A stretch of DNA of 48,800 nt from Agathobaculum desmolans ATCC 43058 (GTDB taxonomy: Bacteria > Bacillota > Clostridia > Oscillospirales > Butyricicoccaceae), in contig NZ_JNJN01000016.1 in the NCBI RefSeq assembly GCF_000701665.1, forward strand, positions 1 through 48,800, given 5' to 3'. Both the position numbers and the translations under genes were made by a program. The notes under the pieces were generated by a model that did not search any database, had not been told where the DNA came from, and worked only from the letters and a program-made list of their open reading frames with translations. The first letter of the stretch is position 1. Every line of letters starts with the position of its first letter. Below are positions 33,307-42,315 of the stretch, piece by piece.

Positions 33307-34749
33307 ATGAAATTACAGGAGCTGCTGAAGGGTGTTGCGGTGCAGGCGTGCACCGCGGCACAGGAGCTGGATATTCAGGAAGTGCGCTATGATTCACGCG
33401 CGGTACAGCCGGGCGATCTGTTTGTGGCGATCCGCGGTTACGCGACCGACGGACACAAGTATATCGGCAAAGCGCTGGAGCAGGGCGCGGCTGCCGTGGT
33501 GTGTGAGCAGGCGCCGGAGGGTGTTCCTGCGGTTGTGGTGCCGAATGCGCGCCGTGCACTCGCTGAGATTGCTGCCAACCGCTTCGGGCACCCGGCAGAT
33601 CATATGGTAATGCTGGGAGTAACCGGCACCAACGGAAAAACCACCACGACCTATCTGGTCAAGCACATGCTGGAGCAGGCAGGGCATAAGGTCGGACTGA
33701 TCGGCACAAACCAGAATCTCATCGGCAGCGAGGTGATCGAGACCGAGCGCACGACCCCGGAAAGCTATGAGCTGCACGCCCTGTTTGCGCGGATGCGTGA
33801 CGCGGGCTGCACGCATGTGATCATGGAAGTATCGTCCCACTCCCTTGTATTAGATCGTGTGCACGGGATCCGGTTTGCGGTAGGCGCGTTCACCAACCTG
33901 ACGCAGGATCATCTGGATTTCCACAAAACGATGGAGGAATACCGCCGCGCTAAGGTGCTGCTGTTTGCGGTAAGCGAGAAGGGCGTGGTCAATCTGGATG
34001 ATGACGCGGCACAGGCGATGCTGGAGGATGCCGCATGTCCTTGTCTGACCTTTTCCTGTGAAAAGGATGCTGCGGATCTGACGGCAAAAAACATCCAGTT
34101 GTATGCGGACGGCGTTTCCTTTTTGGCAAATACCAAGGGGGCGCTGGCGCGTGCCCGTCTGGGTATTCCGGGGCAGTTTTCGGTGGAAAACGCATTGGCT
34201 GCGCTGGGGATCGTGCTGCAGCTCGGTATGCCGCTGGAACAGGCGGTGCAGGCGCTTGGCACCGCTTCCGGTGTGAAGGGACGGGTTGAGGTCGTGCCGA
34301 CCGACACACCGTATACCGTGCTGATCGATTATGCACACTCGCCGGACGGGGTAGAGAATGTGCTGCGCACCGTGCGCGGGTTTGCCAAGGGGCGTGTGAT
34401 CGCGCTGTTTGGCTGCGGCGGTGACCGCGACCGCACCAAGCGGCCTAAAATGGGACGCATTGCGGCAGAACTGGCCGATTTGTGTGTGGTAACAAGCGAT
34501 AACCCGCGCACTGAGGAGCCGCAGGCCATCATAGATGATATTCTGACAGGGATGCAGCATATCAAAACGCCGGTGCAGGTGATCGCAGACCGGACGGAGG
34601 CGATCCGCTGGGCGCTGGCGCACGCTAAGCCGGATGATGTGATCGTTTTGATGGGCAAGGGACATGAAACCTATCAGGAAGTGGATCATGTCAAGTATCA
34701 TATGGATGAACGGGAAATCGTTGCGGATTACTTTCAAAATAAGCCGTGA
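33307..34749 (+). CDS. murE: UDP-MurNAc-tripeptide synthetase (meso-DAP type)
   Basis: A 480-residue Mur ligase adding the third residue of the stem peptide. The P-loop GVTGTNGKTTTT lies near residues 105-116. SDNPRTEEP near residue 400 is the DNPR motif that selects meso-diaminopimelate rather than Lys, so the wall is predicted to be A1-gamma type. HSPDGVENVL is the conserved C-terminal stretch. AGGAGG is 5 nt before the ATG, and 9 nt separate it from the PBP gene. Confidence 0.96.
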   Translation: MKLQELLKGVAVQACTAAQELDIQEVRYDSRAVQPGDLFVAIRGYATDGHKYIGKALEQGAAAVVCEQAPEGVPAVVVPNARRALAEIAANRFGHPADHMVMLGVTGTNGKTTTTYLVKHMLEQAGHKVGLIGTNQNLIGSEVIETERTTPESYELHALFARMRDAGCTHVIMEVSSHSLVLDRVHGIRFAVGAFTNLTQDHLDFHKTMEEYRRAKVLLFAVSEKGVVNLDDDAAQAMLEDAACPCLTFSCEKDAADLTAKNIQLYADGVSFLANTKGALARARLGIPGQFSVENALAALGIVLQLGMPLEQAVQALGTASGVKGRVEVVPTDTPYTVLIDYAHSPDGVENVLRTVRGFAKGRVIALFGCGGDRDRTKRPKMGRIAAELADLCVVTSDNPRTEEPQAIIDDILTGMQHIKTPVQVIADRTEAIRWALAHAKPDDVIVLMGKGHETYQEVDHVKYHMDEREIVADYFQNKP

Positions 34750-34801
34750 CCGGACTGGGATGAGATGAGAAATAACAGAACCAAAATGGGGGACAGTTAA
34801 C

Positions 34802-36184
34802 ATGGAACGCTTTACGCTCGCACAGGCTGCGGCATGGACAAAAGGAGAGGCAAAAGGCGAAGCAGTGTTGTCTGCGGTGACGACGGATTCGCGGCAGATA
34901 CCGGAAAACGCCCTGTTTCTGCCGCTTCGGGGAGAACGCTTTGATGCACATGATTTTATCGGCAAGGCGGTCGGCGGCGGTGCGGCGGCGGTGGTCAGCC
35001 ACCGTGCCAATGAGGATTATCCTGTGCCGGCGCTGTATGTGGAAAATACGGCGCAGGCGCTGCTTGATCTGGCGGGCGGTTATCGGGCGCTGTGCGGCGG
35101 CAAGGTGATCGGCGTGACCGGTTCGGTCGGCAAGACGACAACAAAAGAACTGCTGTACGCTGTGGCGGCACAGAAATTCCGCGCACAAAAAACCGAAGGA
35201 AATTTGAATAATGAGATCGGGCTGCCGCTGACGCTGCTGCGCATGACACGGGAAACCGAGGTTATGGTGGCTGAGATGGGGATGAATCATTTTGGTGAGA
35301 TCAGCCGCATGACAGCGGCGGCGCGGCCGGATCTGGCGGTTATCACCAACATCGGCACTTCGCATATCGAATATCTTGGCTCACGCGAGGGGATCTGCCG
35401 CGCCAAGCTGGAGATACTGGAAGGCCTGCGCGAAGGCGGCACTGCTGTACTCTGCGGGGATGAGCCGCTGCTGTGGGACAAACGCGACACACTTGGATGC
35501 CGCGTTGTAACCTACGGATTGGAAAATCCGGCGTGCGACCTAACCGCACACTTGCATAACGACGGTACATTTGATATAGTAAATAACAGCCTGCAGGCGG
35601 ATACGCTGTCTGTCGGTGCGGGATTTACGGCAAAACTCAGTATTCCGGGGGCGCATAATGTGCTAAATGCGCTTGCGGCGGCGGCAGTCGGCCTGCTGCT
35701 CGGCGAAACGCCCGCTCAGATCGCAGCCGGTCTGGCCAGCTATCAGGCAAGCGGTATGCGGCAGAATATTTATGAGCAGAACGGCTATGAGATTTATGCC
35801 GACTGTTATAATGCCAGCCCGGATGCTATGGAGGCGACGCTTGCTGTATTGGGAACGATGTCACCCGGCGGAAGGCGGTTTGCCGTGCTCGGCTCCATGC
35901 TTGAGTTGGGTGCATATGCGGAAGAGGGCCATCGGCGCGCAGGGCGCGCCGCGGCGCAGTATGCGGATGCGCTGTATGCGTACGGTCCGGATGCGGCGGC
36001 GATGGTGGCCGGTGCACGGGCAGGCGGTATGGAGCATGCGTGGGCATTTGACGATCAGGCTGCATTGGCGGCTGCACTGCAGCAGGATGCGAAAAAGGGC
36101 GATGCGCTGCTGTTTAAGGGCAGCCGCGGTATGCGGATGGAGCGTGCGCTCGCTTTGTTCTTAGGGGAGGACGTGGAAGAATGA
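34802..36184 (+). CDS. murF: UDP-MurNAc-tripeptide--D-Ala-D-Ala ligase
   Basis: A 460-residue Mur ligase that attaches D-Ala-D-Ala to complete the pentapeptide precursor. The ATP-binding GVTGSVGKTTTKEL lies near residues 103-116, EGNLNNEIGLPLTLL follows, and AEMGMNHFGEI is the family stretch. DCYNASPDAM is the C-terminal substrate motif. GGGGACAG precedes the ATG. The stop overlaps mraY by 4 nt (ATGA). Confidence 0.96.
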   Translation: MERFTLAQAAAWTKGEAKGEAVLSAVTTDSRQIPENALFLPLRGERFDAHDFIGKAVGGGAAAVVSHRANEDYPVPALYVENTAQALLDLAGGYRALCGGKVIGVTGSVGKTTTKELLYAVAAQKFRAQKTEGNLNNEIGLPLTLLRMTRETEVMVAEMGMNHFGEISRMTAAARPDLAVITNIGTSHIEYLGSREGICRAKLEILEGLREGGTAVLCGDEPLLWDKRDTLGCRVVTYGLENPACDLTAHLHNDGTFDIVNNSLQADTLSVGAGFTAKLSIPGAHNVLNALAAAAVGLLLGETPAQIAAGLASYQASGMRQNIYEQNGYEIYADCYNASPDAMEATLAVLGTMSPGGRRFAVLGSMLELGAYAEEGHRRAGRAAAQYADALYAYGPDAAAMVAGARAGGMEHAWAFDDQAALAAALQQDAKKGDALLFKGSRGMRMERALALFLGEDVEE

Positions 36185-37164
36185 ATCAGGCTTTGATGGT
36201 TTGTGCGATCGCGTTTGTGATCACGGCGGCAATCGGCCCGGCGGTGATCCGCTATCTGCGCAAGATGAAGTTCGGGCAGAAGATTTTGGAGATCGGGCCG
36301 AAATGGCATATGAATAAGCAGAATATCCCGACGATGGGCGGATTTATGTTCATCATCGGTATTGCCGCAGCGGTGTTGGCGGGCAATCTGCTGGCGGGAG
36401 GGCTGTCGGTCTCCTCACTTGCGATCCTTGGGCTGTCGGTGGCATACGGCGCGGTCGGTCTGGTGGATGACTATGCTAAGATCAAGAAAAAGGAAAACGC
36501 CGGCCTGACGCCCAAGCAGAAGCTGGTGCTGCAGATTTTGGTAGCGGGCGCGTTTATTCTGGTACTCTTTTTGAATTCGGACGGAATGCCGCAGCTTTGG
36601 ATTCCGTTTACCGATATTACGTTCAGCTGGCCGTGGCCGCTGTACATTATCTTTGCCGCATTTGTGATCGTGGGTGCTGATAACGCTGTTAATCTGACGG
36701 ACGGGATCGATGGGCTGGCTGCCGGTGTTACGCTGCCGGTCGCAGTCTTTTTCGTATTCGTCGGGATGGCACGCAGCGATATGGGCGTGATGATCTTTGC
36801 GGCAGCGCTGGCCGGTGCGCTGGCAGCGTTTTTGATTTATAACTTTAACCCGGCCAAGGTGTTTATGGGCGATACCGGATCGCTGTTTCTCGGCGGTGCG
36901 GTGGCCGGGCTGGCCTTTGCGTGTGATATGCCGCTGATCCTGCTGCTGGTGGGTCTGATCTATATCATTGAAACGCTTTCGGTCATCCTGCAGGTGACTT
37001 ATTTTAAGGCAACGGGCGGTAAGCGCCTGTTCAAAATGGCGCCGATCCACCATCACTTTGAGATGTGCGGCTGGGGCGAGAAAAAAATTGTATTGATTTT
37101 TTCCGGCGTGACAGCGCTGCTGTGTCTGGTGGCGTATTTCTGTGCGCTGATGCCGAATTTATAA
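36181..37164 (+). CDS. mraY: Phospho-MurNAc-pentapeptide translocase
   Basis: A 327-residue, ten-helix membrane enzyme forming lipid I from UDP-MurNAc-pentapeptide and undecaprenyl phosphate. KWHMNKQNIPTMGG, VDDYAKIKKKENAGLTPKQK, the NLTDGIDGLA catalytic Asp region and the APIHHHFEMCGWGEKKI His-rich loop are all present. Translationally coupled to murF. murD, which usually follows, is absent; ftsW comes next. Confidence 0.97.
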   Translation: MNQALMVCAIAFVITAAIGPAVIRYLRKMKFGQKILEIGPKWHMNKQNIPTMGGFMFIIGIAAAVLAGNLLAGGLSVSSLAILGLSVAYGAVGLVDDYAKIKKKENAGLTPKQKLVLQILVAGAFILVLFLNSDGMPQLWIPFTDITFSWPWPLYIIFAAFVIVGADNAVNLTDGIDGLAAGVTLPVAVFFVFVGMARSDMGVMIFAAALAGALAAFLIYNFNPAKVFMGDTGSLFLGGAVAGLAFACDMPLILLLVGLIYIIETLSVILQVTYFKATGGKRLFKMAPIHHHFEMCGWGEKKIVLIFSGVTALLCLVAYFCALMPNL

Positions 37165-37232
37165 GCGGCGGTGCCCGGCATCAGGTGACGCCGTCTTAAC
37201 TCTTGATGATCCTTTTGGAGGTATCCCTTTTT

Positions 37233-38489
37233 ATGGCTTCGACAAAAAGACAGCCGCGCCCGCAGCGTCGTGCGGCGCCGCAGCATTATCCGGTGCCGCG
37301 GTATCCGGGTGAGCTGGCGCCGCGCGGTGAACGTCTGCCGGCGCAGGCGCCCATGCCGCCGGCTGCGCCGCGATCCCATGCGAGGCCGCGGGTGCGTGCC
37401 CATGCGTGGGATGCAGGCGTGTTTTTTTCCGTGGTTCTGCTGCTGTGCATCGGTTTGATCGCACTGTTCTCGGCAAGTTATACCAATGCAATGTTTTATC
37501 ACGGCAGCGCAACTCATTTTATCACCCGGCAGGGGATGTGGGCCGGTATCGGTTTGATTGCGATGATCGTGATCTCCAAAATACCGTATAAGGTATACGC
37601 ACGGTTTCAGCAGCCGATCATGTGGGTGTCGCTGATCCTGCTGGTGCTGGTTATCACACCGTTGGGTACCGCATCCAAGGGCGCACAGCGGTGGTTGTTC
37701 GGGTTTCAGCCGTCCGAATTGGCAAAAATCGCAGTCATTATCTGTTTTGCCTCTTGGGTTGCGCGCGATCCCAAGAGCGTGCGCAGCATCCGTACGATGA
37801 TCCGGCCGTACGGCCTGCTGCTGGTTGCTTATATCGGCTTGCTGGCGATGGAACCGCACACGTCGGCTATGATGATCATTTGCGGCATCGGTGTAATCAT
37901 TCTGATTGCCGGCGGTATGCGCCTGTGGTATTTTGGGCCGATCATAGTGCTCGGTGCAGCAACATTGACTGGATTTTATTTTGCGTTCGAACATGTGCAG
38001 GAGCGTTTTGCGGTTTGGCTCAATCCCTTTGCCAACCTGAGGGAAGAAGGCTGGCAGGGCGCAATGAGTCAGATCGCAATCGGTTCGGGCGGACTGTTCG
38101 GGCTGGGGCTGGGACAGGGGCGACAGAAGCATCTGTACCTGCCTGAGCCGCAGAATGACTTTATCTTTTCCTCATGGTGTGAGGAAATGGGGCTTATCGG
38201 TGCGCTCATTGTGATCGCACTGTTTGCCTATCTGATTTACCGCGGGTTTCGCGTGGCGCGCGCCGCGCCGGATAAATTCAGCTGCCTGCTGGCGACCGGC
38301 ATTACGGCAAAGCTGGCGGTTCAGACGCTGATGAATTTGTTTGTCGTTACCGGGATTATACCGGTAACGGGTGCAAGCCTGCCGTTTTTCAGCTACGGCG
38401 GCACGGCACTGCTGATGCAGCTTGGTGAAATGGGTATCTTGCTGAATATTTCCCGCTATATGCGTGTGGATATGCGGCAGGCGGAATGA
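37233..38489 (+). CDS. ftsW: FtsW/SpoVE septal SEDS polymerase
   Basis: A 418-residue SEDS glycosyltransferase that polymerises lipid II at the septum with the class B PBP. An unusually long basic, Pro/Arg-rich cytoplasmic head of about 60 residues precedes helix 1. FSASY, SKGAQRWLFGFQPSELAKI, PEPQNDFIFSSWCEEMG and [16 protein letters not shown] are diagnostic. The ATG at 37233 is chosen because GGAGG lies 11 nt upstream; a TTG at 37203 is in frame but the binding site lies after it. In spore formers the SpoVE paralogue looks alike. Confidence 0.93.
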   Translation: MASTKRQPRPQRRAAPQHYPVPRYPGELAPRGERLPAQAPMPPAAPRSHARPRVRAHAWDAGVFFSVVLLLCIGLIALFSASYTNAMFYHGSATHFITRQGMWAGIGLIAMIVISKIPYKVYARFQQPIMWVSLILLVLVITPLGTASKGAQRWLFGFQPSELAKIAVIICFASWVARDPKSVRSIRTMIRPYGLLLVAYIGLLAMEPHTSAMMIICGIGVIILIAGGMRLWYFGPIIVLGAATLTGFYFAFEHVQERFAVWLNPFANLREEGWQGAMSQIAIGSGGLFGLGLGQGRQKHLYLPEPQNDFIFSSWCEEMGLIGALIVIALFAYLIYRGFRVARAAPDKFSCLLATGITAKLAVQTLMNLFVVTGIIPVTGASLPFFSYGGTALLMQLGEMGILLNISRYMRVDMRQAE

Positions 38490-38562
38490 GGAGAAGCGAT
38501 GATGACAACAGGGCCGGTCTGGTTTGGCTGCGCCCTGCGCAGAGCAGGAAGGGGAGGACAGG

Positions 38563-39705
38563 TTGAAACTGTATATCACAGGCGGCGGCACGGGCGGCCA
38601 TGTTACGCCGGGGATTGCGATTGCCCGCTATTTTGAGCACAAGCATCCGGATACGGTTGTTCGGTTCGCCGGATCGGCGCGCGGTATTGAAAATAAGCTC
38701 GTTCCGCGTGAGGGGTATCCGCTGGATACGATTGAGATCATCGGCTTATCGCGTTCGGTCAGCCCGAAGGGGCTGGCGCACAACCTGAAAGCGGCGAAGC
38801 TCGCGGTTTCGGCAGTCGGCAAGGCGAAAAAACTGCTTGCGCAGGCCCGGCCGGACTGTGTAATCGGCTGCGGCGGGTATGCATCGTTTGCCGTGGTGCG
38901 TGCGGCACAGCAGATGGGGATCCCGACTGTGCTGTTGGAGGTCAATGCACTGCCCGGCAAGGTGACCAAAATGCTTGCAAAAAAAGCGGACCGTGTGCTG
39001 GTATGTTTTGAGCAGGCGCGGGAGATCCTGGGCGGGGGTGACAAGATCGTGCTGACCGGCGCCCCGGTGCGTGGAGAGATTTTGGCGGCGGATCGTGCGG
39101 CGGCACGCGCTCGGTTCGGGCTGGGTGAAGCGGATCAGCTTGTTGTTTCTTTCTGGGGCTCGATGGGTGCGAAGTATATGAACGAGCATATGGCAGGTAC
39201 GCTGGCGCTCGAGTGCAAAAACAACGTATCCTACCATCACGTGCATGCTACCGGCGCGGCAGCGCGGGAATGGCTGCCTAAAATGGCGGAGGAGCAGGGC
39301 GCGGAACTGGCTGCGCATCCTAATATTTTAATTACGGAGTATATTTACGATATGGCAGACCGGTTGGCGGCGGCCGATCTGGTTGTATGCCGGGCGGGTG
39401 CCGCTACGATGGGCGAATTGTGTCTGCTCGGCCGTCCTGCGCTGCTGGTGCCCTCGCCGTTTGTGGCGGAGAATCATCAGGAGAAGAATGCCCGCGCTTT
39501 GGAGGCAGCCGGCGGCTGCCGTGTTCTGCTGGAAAAGGATGCTTCACCGCAGGCATTGTATGATGCCATCGGCGAGATGCTGTCCGACCGGGAAGCACTG
39601 CGGTGTATGGGACGAGCAGCAACTGCACTGGCTGCGCCGGATGCCGGTGAAAAGATCTATCGGGAGATACTTTCTGCGGTTGAACAGCATCAAAACAAAC
39701 GGTAA
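38563..39705 (+). CDS. murG: UDP-GlcNAc:lipid I GlcNAc transferase
   Basis: A 380-residue GT-B glycosyltransferase converting lipid I to lipid II at the inner membrane face. The N-terminal ITGGGTGGHVTPG loop, GCGGYASF, and the C-terminal RAGAATMGELCLLGRPALLVPSP with ENHQEKNA are diagnostic. The start is TTG 38563: GGGGAGG ends 5 nt upstream and KLYITGGG then matches the family N-terminus. A 45-codon ORF (38499-38636) with a good binding site overlaps this start in another frame. Confidence 0.95.
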   Translation: MKLYITGGGTGGHVTPGIAIARYFEHKHPDTVVRFAGSARGIENKLVPREGYPLDTIEIIGLSRSVSPKGLAHNLKAAKLAVSAVGKAKKLLAQARPDCVIGCGGYASFAVVRAAQQMGIPTVLLEVNALPGKVTKMLAKKADRVLVCFEQAREILGGGDKIVLTGAPVRGEILAADRAAARARFGLGEADQLVVSFWGSMGAKYMNEHMAGTLALECKNNVSYHHVHATGAAAREWLPKMAEEQGAELAAHPNILITEYIYDMADRLAAADLVVCRAGAATMGELCLLGRPALLVPSPFVAENHQEKNARALEAAGGCRVLLEKDASPQALYDAIGEMLSDREALRCMGRAATALAAPDAGEKIYREILSAVEQHQNKR

Positions 39706-39717
39706 AGGGGCGCTGGC

Positions 39718-40689
39718 ATGAAACGCACAACGCGAAAACAAGGGCTGCCGGCACAGCAGCGCCGCCGTGGACACCGGCGGCAGCGGCTGTTCCACATGGT
39801 GGGGAGAATTTTGTTCCTCGGTGTGCTGCTCGCAGCTGCTGTGCTGGCACTGACCGTATTTTTCAAAGTGGAAACGATTTCAGTTGAAGGCGCGGCGCGG
39901 TATACGCCGGAAGAGATTGTGGCTGGGCTGGATGTCAAGCAGGGTGATAACCTGTATTTGTGGAATAAGGTGAAGGTTTCGGAGGAACTGCTGACGGAGT
40001 TTCCGTACTTGGAGAGCGTACAGATCCGCCGGCATTTGCCGAATGCGCTGATCGTTACCGTGACGGAATGCCGTCCGGCGGTGGCTGCTGCATCAGAAGG
40101 CGGCTTTACGTATGTGAGCAAACAGGGGAAAGTGCTGGAGCGTGCCGTGTCAGACGGTGGCTTACCGACGGTTACAGGGGTGCCGATAGAAACACAGCCG
40201 GGGCAGATGATCCGACCGGCAGAGGACGCTTACACGGATGCTCTGCTGGAGGTTTTGCAAACTTTGGATGCGGGCGGGATGTTAGATGAGATGCGTTTTA
40301 TCAATTTGCAGGATCTGACTGATGTCCGTATCGGTCTGGAAGGGCGGTTTGATATTCGTATTGGCACTTTAGATGTATTGGCGCATCGCTTGCGCTTTGC
40401 AAAAGCGGTAATCGACGAGCGGCTGTCACCGTCTGATGTGGGACGTCTGTACTGGGATCAGCAGAACCGGATGCATTATGTGCCGGATACCGTGGAAAAT
40501 GTTGCGAAATCTGCAACCGGAGCAAATAATGCATCTTCTCCGTTGGTCAGTGAGCAGGATTTGGAACAGGCCGGCGGAACAGACAAAGCAGAGAAGGATA
40601 CGGACGGTGGTGAAGCCGGCGCAGAGGAAGCTGGTACGCAGGAGGACGGTACTAATCCGGAAGAGGACGGCGCAGGCGCTGAACCGTAG
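39718..40689 (+). CDS. ftsQ: Cell division protein FtsQ/DivIB
   Basis: A 323-residue bitopic division protein. A basic head (RRRGHRRQR), one helix near residues 35-55, then a POTRA domain (VETISVEGAARYTPEEIVAGL) and the beta domain of FtsQ/DivIB up to about residue 255. A long acidic, Glu/Gly/Ala-rich tail of about 55 residues is odd for the family. AAAGGGG lies upstream, 12 nt after murG. It ties the outer parts of the divisome to FtsL and the PBP. Confidence 0.9.
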   Translation: MKRTTRKQGLPAQQRRRGHRRQRLFHMVGRILFLGVLLAAAVLALTVFFKVETISVEGAARYTPEEIVAGLDVKQGDNLYLWNKVKVSEELLTEFPYLESVQIRRHLPNALIVTVTECRPAVAAASEGGFTYVSKQGKVLERAVSDGGLPTVTGVPIETQPGQMIRPAEDAYTDALLEVLQTLDAGGMLDEMRFINLQDLTDVRIGLEGRFDIRIGTLDVLAHRLRFAKAVIDERLSPSDVGRLYWDQQNRMHYVPDTVENVAKSATGANNASSPLVSEQDLEQAGGTDKAEKDTDGGEAGAEEAGTQEDGTNPEEDGAGAEP

Positions 40690-40844
40690 AAGCTGTGGGT
40701 TTATGGTGGCTGAAAAGTCGAAAAAAACGCCAAAATCCGTTTGGAATGCTTTTATTCCTGCGGGAAGGCGCGTGGTTGAGATGCTGCTTTGGTAGAAAGC
40801 CACAGAAAAACAAAAGATTTTTTTAAGGAATTCACTAATTTCTG

Positions 40845-40873
40845 TTGCAAAACAGGATGAATAGAGGTAAAAT
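40845..40873 (+). promoter_or_regulatory. Separate promoter of ftsZ
   Basis: TTGCAA (40845-40850), 17-bp spacer, TAAAAT (40868-40873), 109 bp before the ftsZ start. The leader RNA can form a short GGTTGT/ACAGCC hairpin near 40886-40917. The 293-nt gap ahead of ftsZ also holds a 30-codon ORF at 40703 without clear binding site. Confidence 0.7.
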
Positions 40874-40982
40874 TAAAACAATAGGGGTTGTCTGCCTGTA
40901 ACGGACAGAGAACAGCCCTGCGTACGAAGAACGTGTAAGAAAATCTGAACGATTCTTGATCATAAAACGGAGGATGGCAACA

Positions 40983-42131
40983 ATGGGTTTTGAGTTTGAA
41001 CAGGGCTTGGATAATGTAGTAAATATCAAAGTCATCGGTGTAGGCGGCGGCGGCGGCAATGCGGTCAACCGCATGGTTGAAAGCGGCGTACAGGGCGTTG
41101 ATTTTGTCTCGGTCAATACGGATATGCAGGCGCTGAACTTCTCGCAGGCCGGCACCAAGATCCAAATCGGCGAAAAGCTGACCAAGGGTCAGGGCGCAGG
41201 CGCTAACCCGGAGATCGGCCGTAAAGCAGCGGAGGAAAGCAAGGAACAGATTGCAGCAGCGCTGCAGAATACCAACATGGTATTTATCACCGCCGGCATG
41301 GGCGGCGGTACCGGCACCGGTGCGGCGCCGGTTGTTGCGCAGATCGCCCGTGAAATGGGCATCCTGACAGTTGGTGTTGTAACCCGTCCGTTTGCGTTTG
41401 AAGGTAAGAAGCGTCTGGAGCAGGCGCTTGGCGGCATCGATGAACTGAATAAAAATGTTGACTCGCTGGTTATCATCCCGAATGAGCGCCTGAAGTACGT
41501 ATCGGAGCAGAAGATCACCTTCAAGAACGCATTTGAAATTGCGGATGGTGTACTGCGGCAGGCTGTTGCAAATATTTCTGAGCTGATCACGGTGCCGGGG
41601 TTCATTAACCTGGACTTTGCAGACGTGACCTCGGTAATGAAGGATGCAGGCTTTGCACATATCGGTACCGGCCGCGCAGCCGGAAAGGATAAAGCGGCGG
41701 AAGCGGCTCGTATGGCCATTTCCAGCCCGCTGCTCGAAACCTCGATCGATATGGCGCATGGTGTTATTGTTTCGGTTATCGGGTCGGACGATATCGGTCT
41801 GGATGAAGTCGAAACGGCAGCTACCATGGTGCAGCAGGCGGCTCACCCGGATGCACATATCATCTTCGGTGCATTCATTGATGATACGATGGATGACGAG
41901 ATCCGCGTGGTGGTTATTGCAACCGGCTTTGACAATGTGCCGAACTCCGCCAAGCTGAATATGGAAGACAAGAAGAGCGAACCGGCAACCTCTACCGGTC
42001 TGTTCACCGAAGCTTCCACTGCTGCGGCAGAGGAGAAGGCTGCACCGTCGCAGCCCAAGTCCGCCGAACTGGGTTCGGATGATGCGGCGTTTGATGTGCT
42101 GATGCGTATTTTTGACAAGGATCACCGCTGA
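40983..42131 (+). CDS. ftsZ: Cell division protein FtsZ
   Basis: A 382-residue tubulin-like GTPase forming the Z ring. [14 protein letters not shown] at the N-terminus, tubulin signature [10 protein letters not shown] near residue 105 and the T7 loop [10 protein letters not shown] near residue 205 are intact. The linker is short (about 50 residues). The usual C-terminal peptide DIPxFLR that binds FtsA/SepF is not seen; the end reads [18 protein letters not shown] lies 9 nt before ATG 40983, whereas ATG 40974 directly abuts it. ftsA is not upstream, and the gene has its own promoter and terminator. Confidence 0.96.
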   Translation: MGFEFEQGLDNVVNIKVIGVGGGGGNAVNRMVESGVQGVDFVSVNTDMQALNFSQAGTKIQIGEKLTKGQGAGANPEIGRKAAEESKEQIAAALQNTNMVFITAGMGGGTGTGAAPVVAQIAREMGILTVGVVTRPFAFEGKKRLEQALGGIDELNKNVDSLVIIPNERLKYVSEQKITFKNAFEIADGVLRQAVANISELITVPGFINLDFADVTSVMKDAGFAHIGTGRAAGKDKAAEAARMAISSPLLETSIDMAHGVIVSVIGSDDIGLDEVETAATMVQQAAHPDAHIIFGAFIDDTMDDEIRVVVIATGFDNVPNSAKLNMEDKKSEPATSTGLFTEASTAAAEEKAAPSQPKSAELGSDDAAFDVLMRIFDKDHR

Positions 42132-42157
42132 TAATGCTGAATACATTGATATAACCA

Positions 42158-42183
42158 AAAACAGCCCTGAAAAGGGCTGTTTT
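42158..42183 (+). terminator. Terminator of ftsZ
   Basis: AAAACAGCCCT/AGGGCTGTTTT with GAAA loop, a perfect 11-bp stem 26 nt after the stop codon. Confidence 0.88.
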
Positions 42184-42270
42184 GGTCTGAATATACCATG
42201 TAAATTTCTTGTAAAGGGAGTGAGGTCATCGTGAGTGGAGACCCTCGAAGTAGCACAAAATTAAACACCC

Positions 42271-42309
42271 ACGGTGGCACCACTTTGTGATGCCGCCGTA
42301 GAAAGGCGG
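42271..42309 (+). promoter_or_regulatory. Structured corA leader with alternative hairpins over the ribosome binding site
   Basis: Hairpin A pairs ACGGTGGCA with TGCCGCCGT (42271-42279/42291-42299), extended by CAC/GTG. Hairpin B pairs CCGCC (42293-42297) with GGCGG (42305-42309), the latter being part of the corA binding site AAAGGCGG. A and B exclude each other, so A would expose and B would hide the site. A GGTC/GACC hairpin lies upstream (42224-42243). No known riboswitch class was recognised. Confidence 0.5.
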
Positions 42310-42315
42310 TAGAAA

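Noticed and set aside
40703-40795. 30-codon ORF between ftsQ and ftsZ
   Set aside because: There is no convincing ribosome binding site and no family resemblance; the composition could arise by chance.
42250-42300. T-box-like GGTGGCACC in the corA leader
   Set aside because: The space up to the ftsZ terminator is only about 130 nt, no Stem I with a specifier loop was found, and no aminoacyl-tRNA or amino-acid gene follows. Kept only as a structural leader.
42184-42315. M-box (Mg2+) riboswitch before corA
   Set aside because: The conserved M-box core sequences were not seen and the leader is too short.
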